This document shows positions 58,351 to 64,000 of a stretch of DNA of 64,000 nt, in pieces. The notes under the pieces were generated by a model. The model was not told the DNA's origin, did not search any database, and saw only the letters and a list, made by a program, of their open reading frames with translations. The stretch is from Strongylocentrotus purpuratus. Taxonomy: Eukaryota > Echinodermata > Echinoidea > Camarodonta > Strongylocentrotidae. The position numbers and the translations under genes were made by a program. The DNA lies in contig NW_022145562.1 in the NCBI RefSeq assembly GCF_000002235.5, forward strand, positions 751,001 to 815,000, in the 5' to 3' direction. Position 1 is the stretch's first letter, and each line of letters opens with the position of its first letter.

Positions 58351-60535
58351 ACTGAGCGAATTTTTGGCCGGTGTCATAGGCGATTTGTTCCGTGCAGGCG
58401 ATCGGTTCCTCCGGAACCGATCGCCTGGATATGTACCCGCCGATTTGTTCCGGATTCGTAGATTCGTTCCGCTAGTCACAGGCGATCGGTTCCGGCCAGG
58501 CGATCCGTTCCGAATCTCATCGGAGAGCGTGCGTGCTCACGTATTATTGAATACACGCCATGGTACACCCCTAAAGCAAAATGAACTATTCTGGTCGGCC
58601 TTTGCAACCAATCAAACTTCTCCAAATTAGCTACACCAACGATTGCCAATTTGAGAACTTTGTATAGAAATGCAGATTCCCGTTGTTCAAATATGTTGAT
58701 AATTGCGGCCAATGATTGACCACAAACAGCGCCGTCGCGAAGCGACGGGGACTGGGTGGTCTAGCAAAAAGGGCAGTTGTTGCCATAGGCTTAGTTTGCC
58801 TGTAAAAGCAGATGTCGGGGTGTTTTCTAATCAGGCCTTCTAATTTGGTTTGAATGCTGCTTTATATGATATCGTGTTACGTCAACCACCTATTACCGGG
58901 CTTCGATCACCACAGAATCTAATTATGCATGACTTATGCATGAATTATGCATGATGTACATGTAGACTCTAGTTTAAATGAAAGAGATGCGGGGTGGGGT
59001 GGGGGGGGGGGGCCGGGGTCAACACAAAAATATTTCAAAAAAAATAATATTGGTTTTCATTGCAACAATAAATACAAAAGTATCAAGATAAAGCTAAAAT
59101 TTATTTTTACCATGTTTATTCGACACAAGTAATAAAAATATACGCGATTATATAAGCAGAAACGTTCGGCCAATGTCGGATAAGAACGGCGGCTTTCGAA
59201 CGTATCTGCGAACGAGTCGATCCAGTAGATTCGTTCCGAGGAACAAATCGGCGCGCCGATTTGTTCCGCGGAACCCGGAACAAATCGCCTACCACACCGG
59301 CGCGTTTTTCAAATTTTCGGGAGCAAAAAAAAAAATTGTTGGGCCCCCTCCCCTAAGAAATCCTGGATCCGCGCCTGGGGCTCAGTTTGTATGCCGAAAT
59401 AGCTTATGATCACATTATCATTAGAACAGATGGACAGGTTACAATGAAACTCAGGACATGTATGTATCTTGCTTAAGCAATGAACTGAGTAGATTTGGGG
59501 TCATGAGGTCAAAGATTAAAGGATGATATGTGAGAAATAGCGTGTAATCACGATATTCTGAGAACCTGTTAATGGATTACAAATCGAACTTGAATTTGAA
59601 AAATTGCTTCTGATTTGGTTTGTAAAATTGCTCCATGACTGAGGCATCATTTTCGACTGCGCGCAGTCGAAATTCCATCTAGTTTATTTTGCCCCTCCTC
59701 CCCATATTACTCCACCCATGGACATTTCGTATAACCGTCCGAATTCCAAAGATGGGGGCTGTTCGCCTCAAATCTAGGAGGTTGTCGTCACATCCAATTT
59801 GTGAATAAAAGTATGAGTGGTCCATAATAATTGAATTGAATTGGAATTTGAATTTATTAATAACACATCTCAATAATGACAGTACGTATATGAACAGTAA
59901 TGACAGTACATATATCGTCATCATCACAACCATCTAGGCTTTTTACACCTCTTTTTCTGTAGTCCCGTACTAAGATAGTCCAGAACTGTATTATTTTGCT
60001 TTTCACGCCTCAAATTGTAGTCCCCAAAAAACCGCTTGGCCTGCGCCGAAAAATAGGCTATCATCTTTTTCACACCTTAAATATCTTAATAGCGCAGTAT
60101 TAAACGGTAGTTCACGATACTTATGAGGCACTCCTGTATCCGAACTAACCAGCGCGCGTATAAGGTGCTGTCATTTCATTGGCGGACGCCAGTTTTCTCA
60201 GTCCGAAAGCGATAAGTGGGCTTCATGCATGGCTGCGTAGTCCCGGACTAACTTGTTCTTTATCAGACATCAGGGCTTAGTACCGCAATTGACCAGGGCC
60301 AGAATACTCCCGGACAATAGTGCTAGCCCACCTCAGTAAAAAAGAGATGTAAAAGCGAGTTGGGCCAAGATATAGTCGGGGACTGTAGGTGGTAGTAAGA
60401 TTGTCCTTAGTACCACCAAAACAAAAGAGGTGTGAAAAGTATATTACTTACCGGATATTCAATCCAACTTTCCCGCATGGTTGATCAATTGAATCCACAT
60501 CGACCCCAAAGTCCTCCCTGGTGTTATCATTTGGC
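54273..60535 (-). CDS. EF-hand paralogue, minus strand, 5' exon not found
   Basis: Exons on the minus strand are 60535-60452 (less sure), 54979-54810 and 54370-54273; borders and phases equal those of the plus-strand gene. Exon A reads NTREDFGVDV...GKVGLNI, aligning with NSGRPFGIDL...GEVGITF of the sister. Exon B reads SSIKTETLHDIDISRKLFEV with loop DINNDDQLDVKE. Exon C completes loop DNNSDEMISLEE and ends EQMMKSDQN, three residues longer than the sister. All calcium ligands are kept, and again no glycine is at position 6. No signal peptide lies on exon A; a CT tract (minus strand) precedes it as in the sister, but the sister's signal-coding part is not there. It may sit on another exon upstream or be lost. 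The intron A-B is over 5 kb and filled with LINE and MITE remains. Function is unknown; the conserved frame argues for selection. Confidence 0.65.
55180..57090 (-). mobile_element. Second Tx1/L1-type LINE, decayed
   Basis: Minus-strand pieces include EQGVRQGCQLSSLLFVIVAE and the catalytic FADDT core (VYQFADDTTISV) near 56860-57040, and IYLGIYIGEKKKG near 56670. A C-terminal zinc region follows near 55560-55640 (CRWRIMENDQCDTCKE, TTFHVFLEC). The frame is broken many times between 55.8 and 56.6 kb. The upstream part is cut off at about 57090, where a TAA-rich repeat begins. It lies in the large intron of the EF-hand paralogue. Confidence 0.85.
57095..57560 (-). mobile_element. TAA-tailed dispersed repeat
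   Basis: The plus strand begins (AATAAT)n then TTATTAGGCGCTTAATACTG and TCTAAGCGCACAG, the 3' end of a minus-strand SINE-like element. Further in it has GTTTTGAGTAGAGATTTG and GCGGGCAGTTTGTTCCAGAG, a motif I recognise only as dispersed repeat. Confidence 0.6.
57577..57800 (-). mobile_element. C-terminal fragment of another LINE
   Basis: The minus-strand translation reads LNRMRTKMGRCKVNMARWGY, then CDCGET (then a stop) and TMDHILQCGG, ending AIAAIERWKN. The basic stretch followed by a CxC...H...C zinc motif is the usual C-terminus of a non-LTR reverse transcriptase ORF. Clade is not determined. Confidence 0.75.
57801..58132. other. No gene; dispersed non-coding repeat
   Basis: GGTTGTCCGTCCGTACGTCC followed by GTGATCGCGTTATCTCAAGAAAC looks like a dispersed repeat motif, and it resumes after the hAT MITE at 59386. 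An (AAT)n run lies near 57857-57870. Confidence 0.4.
58141..59377. mobile_element. hAT-type MITE copy 2, interrupted
   Basis: Same termini and interior as 5404-5684, with a perfect 8-bp target duplication GGGCTCAG (58133-58140, 59378-59385). A 925-bp element with its own inverted ends splits it at 58372-59296. It includes C runs of about 35 and A runs. Confidence 0.9.
58372..59296. mobile_element. TIR element nested in the hAT MITE
   Basis: The ends are TGTCATAGGCGATTTGTTCC and, complementary at the right, TGTGGTAGGCGATTTGTTCC. It is flanked by CCGG on both sides (58368-58371, 59297-59300), which equals the uninterrupted sequence of the 5.4-kb copy. Subterminal palindromes (GGCGATCGGTTCC with its complement) recur near both ends. 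No transposase is seen; the family is unknown to me. Confidence 0.8.
59939..60440. mobile_element. ~500-bp TIR element, next to a predicted exon
   Basis: The ends are CTTTTTACACCTCTTTT and, complementary at the right, CTTTTCACACCTCTTTT. The interior repeats AGTCCCGGACTA and related sequence. No coding capacity. It ends about 11 bp from the predicted splice donor of the EF-hand paralogue's exon. Confidence 0.7.
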
Positions 60536-60789
60536 CTGTATAGTTTTGATAATGTTTAAGAGAGAGAGAGAGAGAGGAATGGGGATAGAAGATTGCAGGT
60601 GAGAGCAGATTTGCAAAAAACATTAAATTTAATAATACAGTGCACTAACAGCCGTAGTCATTAATAATAACAGAGCCATTTGAAACACAGGCTGAGAAAC
60701 TATAATACATCTTTTTTTACGTATTAGTAATCATCTTGAATGACTTCCGTATGTTCTCTTTGAACGTTCATATTTATCACAAGGAGTGT

Positions 60790-61160
60790 ACTATTTATGG
60801 CACCCTGACACTTGCATGATTTTTGTTCGCGCATGGTTTGCGCATAATTTGCGCATTGCTTTGTGCCACGTTTTTGCCACAACGGGAAGAGTTCGCGGAA
60901 CATGCGGGAGGATGAGGCCAACGCGGGACAATAGGCTTAACATTCGTGGCATAATTTTCAAAATGTTCAAAATTTTGGCACGACAAATTTGGTGGACGAC
61001 TTTCGTGAACACTTCGCGAACTATGCGTATACTATACGTATTCTTCCCGTGTCGGTACTGATCGGTTCGTGCCAATGTCCGAGTGGCACGCATAATTATG
61101 TACGACCAGTCCACGACGGATTTACGAATAGATTGCTCACAATTTGCGCATCGGCTGCGT
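60790..61160. repeat. TGCGCA-rich dispersed repeat, unit 1
   Basis: Shares with unit 2 the order TGACACTTGC, GTTTGCGCATAATTTGCGCA, then TTTTGGCA(C/T)GACAA and ACTTTCGTGAACACTTCG. AGTGGCACGCATA and TGCTCACAATTTGCGCAT follow. Open frames here on the minus strand lack any domain. Confidence 0.8.
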
Positions 61161-61277
61161 AGACCATGGGCATGTGACGGTGACACAGAAAAGAAAGGAA
61201 AATAGGAAAAGAAAAATTGACCACTTAATGCATCTTGTGACAATGTGTGAATAAAAGCGTGAACAATACGTAAGTTT

Positions 61278-61680
61278 GCCCCGTTGACACTTGCCCGCAT
61301 TTTGGTTTGCGCATAGTTTGCGCATAGACACATATTCTTGGGTGTCAATTAATGCGGGAAGTATTCGTGGTAACGTGCGGGGGGGGGGGGGGGGTGCGGG
61401 CCGTGCGTGAAATGCGTGACAGCATTATCAAAATTTTCACAATTTTGGCATGACAATTTTTTTTTGGCAACTTTCGTGAACACTTCGTGAACTGTGCGCA
61501 ACCTATGCGCTACCTAGTCGTGCCAGTGCGCGCCGATGCGTCCCGATGCGTGTCCGCCGGCCTAGTGGCACGCATATTCACGACTATTTAACGACTTATT
61601 TGCTCACAATTTGCGCATTGGCCGCGCATACTTCCCGCTCAATTTTCTCATGCCTTGCGCATAGTCTACGAATGTGGAAC
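61278..61680. repeat. TGCGCA-rich dispersed repeat, unit 2
   Basis: Direct, diverged copy of unit 1, beginning CCCCGTTGACACTTGCCCGC. It includes a G run at 61379-61394. Confidence 0.85.
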
Positions 61681-61700
61681 ACGTGCTCTTGATGACAAAA

Positions 61701-62531
61701 TTTCACTTAAATTGTATAATGATACGAAATTTGAATTGAATTGATAATGATTTTATTGAGAATAAAAAAACAACAATGCATCGCGGCCTACAAGGCCGAA
61801 TTTGGGCAATGTTTTACAAATATAAAACACGATATATAAAATCATTCATATTAAATGACATCAAATTAATGAACTGAACTTGAATAAGTAAATTGTTAAA
61901 AATTATATTTAACTTTAATATTCTTAGTATTATTTGATCTCCCTAACTCATTTTTATATAAAAAGGAGATAAAGAAATTGAGGAAGAACATGATGGTGGT
62001 GTAGAGTAAAGAAAGCATAGCAAAGAGGATGGTAAGATTAAGAAGAGAATGAAGAGGGAGAAGAAGAGAAAAAGTAGAAGAGAAGGAGGAAGAAGAAGAA
62101 GAAAAAGAAGAAGAAGAATCAAATGGGGATAGTAAGATGATAGACAGAGGGTAGTGCGAATAGAAACACTATCATGATGTATCGGTATCAAAATTCAAGC
62201 ATTACACATTATCAAACTACTAATGATAGAGGCGAAGTTATGTAGAAAATAAATACTTATATGGAAAATTGTACGAATTAAAAATTTATTCTAGGTAATA
62301 GCTACTCTAAGGAAAAGGTTATAATGTTTCAACCAGACTATAAAAAAGGAGAACTATTATACGAAGCGAAAGCAGAAGGAGAAAGAGGGAAAAGAGGATT
62401 GAGTAGGGAGGATAAGGGTGAGATGAAGAGATGAGGTGGGAAAGTGGAGTGGTAGAGGAAGAGGAGACAACTGTGACATTGGCCATGGAAGATAATTTAA
62501 GTCATCTAAACAACTAAAAATATATGGTTAA
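61701..62531. other. No gene; GAA-rich tract
   Basis: A GAA/GGA-rich purine tract lies at about 62030-62120 and another at about 62365-62470. No coding region is supported. Confidence 0.5.
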
Positions 62532-62640
62532 AGGAAACCAAAACCTTTATACTAAGTTACTTTTATTGTAAAGTTTAAAAGATTTGAATAAAATCAGTGA
62601 AAATGTGAACAAAATCGGGCAAGGAATAAGGAAGTAAGAG

Positions 62641-62827
62641 TGTGTGTGTGTGTGTGTGTATTTGGTTTTTACAGACGTGTATCAATCAGATATGATTATT
62701 TACGTCTGGGGACCGACCTTTAACGTCACCATCCGAAAGACGTGACTCAGTTTCGAACCTGCGTCCTCGGCTGAATCAGTTTGTAACTTCCACTGTTAGC
62801 TGGATTACAGGCGCACGCCACAACGCC
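62641..62827 (-). mobile_element. 7SL-like SINE, copy 2
   Basis: On the minus strand it starts GGCGTTGTGGCGTGCGCC, then CTGTAATCCAGCTA. The B-box-like CAGGTTCGAAACTGAG begins about 62 bases after the GTGGC motif, and the element ends in (CA)n. TAAGAG occurs at 62635-62640, 62828-62833 and 63029-63034. Confidence 0.88.
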
Positions 62828-62833
62828 TAAGAG

Positions 62834-63021
62834 TGTGTGTGTGTGTGTGTGTATTGGGTTTTTACAGACGTGTATCAATCAGATATGATTATTTACGTCT
62901 GGGACCGACCTTTAAACGTCACCATCCGAAAGACGTGACTCAGTTTCGAACCTGTGTCCTCGGCTGAATCAGTTTGTAACTTCCACTTTTTAGCTGGATT
63001 ACAGGCGCACGCCACAACGCC
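62834..63021 (-). mobile_element. 7SL-like SINE, copy 3
   Basis: Adjacent head-to-tail copy of 62641-62827, more than 95 percent alike by eye. The shared TAAGAG between and after them suggests either insertion at the same target or tandem duplication of one insertion. Confidence 0.88.
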
Positions 63022-63476
63022 TAGTTGTTAAGAGCTTTTTTAAATGACTAGTCACTAGAGGGCGGTATTCAATTTGATGACATCATCTGTGAACAACTCT
63101 CCTTGCCTTTTGTACATAAAATTTCACAATTTTTTTGTTTTCTTCGTATTTATTTGTGTTCTTAATCCGACTTCATAACATGTGAAGTAGAATATCATTT
63201 TGCATTCTATATCTTGCTTTCGGGGGAGTACATTATCTCAATCACAAGAAAGAAAGAAAGAAGGAAAAACATGAAATTTGATGTACAAAAGGCATGGAGA
63301 GTTGTCCACAGATGATGTCATCAAATTGAATACCGCCCTCTAGTGACTAGTCATTTCAAAAAGCTCTTACTTCCTTATTCCTTGCCCGATTTTGTTCAAA
63401 TTTTCACTGATATTTTTCAAATATCTTAAACTTTACAATAAAAGTAACTTAGTATGAAGGTTTTGGTTTCCTTTAA

Positions 63477-63938
63477 CACAGATTTTTAACTTCGTTATGG
63501 CAAATGTAGTGATTCTATTATACAGATACAAAGATTAGACCCCAGTATAAATATAAAATTGGTATATGTGTATAAATATTTAAAAATATCTGCATAAAAA
63601 CTTTATTTCATACATTGTGTGTAGCAGTAATTGAAACCATAGTTTGCCGTTAAGTATTGCGCTTATAGGATTACATCACAACTATAATATTGGTAGTATT
63701 ACAAGATAAATAAAACAATTCTTGTTAGCTAGAATTGTAGATGCATATAAGTGATGGTATGGGGCTGTTTTTCACTCTGTTTGTTCGGCAACGTAGTTCA
63801 GGTAATTTCTTAGTATGTCTAAGGACTCTTTTCTGAGTAATCCGGGGTAAGATGTTCTTTAATTGGTTCCTGGAAATATTTTTTCCAATGAAAGATGTGC
63901 ACAGCGAATGTGGATGTCATTCAATTAAAACACAATAA
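63477..63938. other. No gene recognised
   Basis: AT-rich DNA without repeats I can identify. Confidence 0.45.
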
Positions 63939-64000
63939 TGCCCCGTTGACACTTGCCCGCATTGTGGTTTGCGCATAAACACATACTCTTTCGTGCCAAT
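63939..64000. repeat. TGCGCA-rich dispersed repeat, unit 3, cut by the window end
   Basis: Begins CCCCGTTGACACTTGCCCGC and GGTTTGCGCATAAACACATA as in unit 2, then runs off the end. Confidence 0.85.

Larger units (their letters stand above)
62532..63472. mobile_element. TTAA-flanked foldback MITE, family C, with two SINEs
   Basis: Flanked by TTAA (62528-62531, 63473-63476). The ends are AGGAAACCAAAACC and the complement. The left arm is 62532-62640 plus 63029-63125 and the right arm 63270-63472; the loop is about 145 bp. Two 7SL-like SINEs split the left arm; the right arm is uninterrupted. Confidence 0.9.

Noticed and set aside
60791-61348. 185-residue minus-strand frame
   Set aside because: It spans the TGCGCA-rich repeat, has no recognisable domain, and the sister repeat unit does not keep it open.

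Overview
This window is animal nuclear DNA: AT-rich, intron-bearing, dense in microsatellites and very rich in nested transposable elements. I infer a marine deuterostome, most likely an echinoderm and perhaps a sea urchin. Three observations support this. There is a cluster of intronless, divergent class A GPCRs like the lineage-expanded 'surreal' receptors of sea urchins. A composite foldback element has arms made of short tandem repeats, as in the sea urchin TU elements. There are also many (TAA)n-tailed tRNA-derived SINEs. I cannot name the species from sequence alone.

Host genes are few. A secreted two-EF-hand protein of about 140 aa lies at 25.1-28.8 kb (+), with a TATA box, a 5' UTR exon and three coding exons. 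A paralogue of the same gene lies on the opposite strand at 54.3-60.5 kb; I can see three of its exons but not its signal-peptide exon. Homology between the two loci runs through the introns and 3' UTRs into flanking DNA (29.77-30.18 kb against 53.26-53.61 kb), so they are a tail-to-tail inverted segmental duplication. Two intact single-exon GPCRs lie at 36.9 and 39.3 kb (+), with a third decayed copy at 2.3-3.2 kb and a doubtful fragment near 38.7 kb.

Most of the rest is mobile DNA. 7.0-12.2 kb holds a young but broken Ty3/Gypsy LTR element (minus strand) with matching LTRs and a 5-bp target duplication. 14.2-16.5 kb holds a ~675-bp dispersed repeat present twice. 17.5-19.4 kb is a decayed CR1/Jockey-type LINE. 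19.4-24.2 kb is a multi-level inverted-repeat element carrying a palindromic mariner-type MITE in one arm. 46.9-50.7 kb is a nearly intact Tx1/L1-type LINE (minus) with one evident frameshift and a 141-bp tandem array upstream. 55.2-57.1 kb and 57.6-57.8 kb are remnants of two more LINEs. Several MITE families can be delimited exactly by target duplications: TTAA type (five copies of three families), hAT type with 8-bp duplications (two copies, one carrying a second TIR element), and TA type.

The most unusual items are the nested foldback with order-conserved 16-bp arrays, a SINE whose head resembles 7SL RNA with two independent empty sites inside the window, and the inverted EF-hand gene pair.
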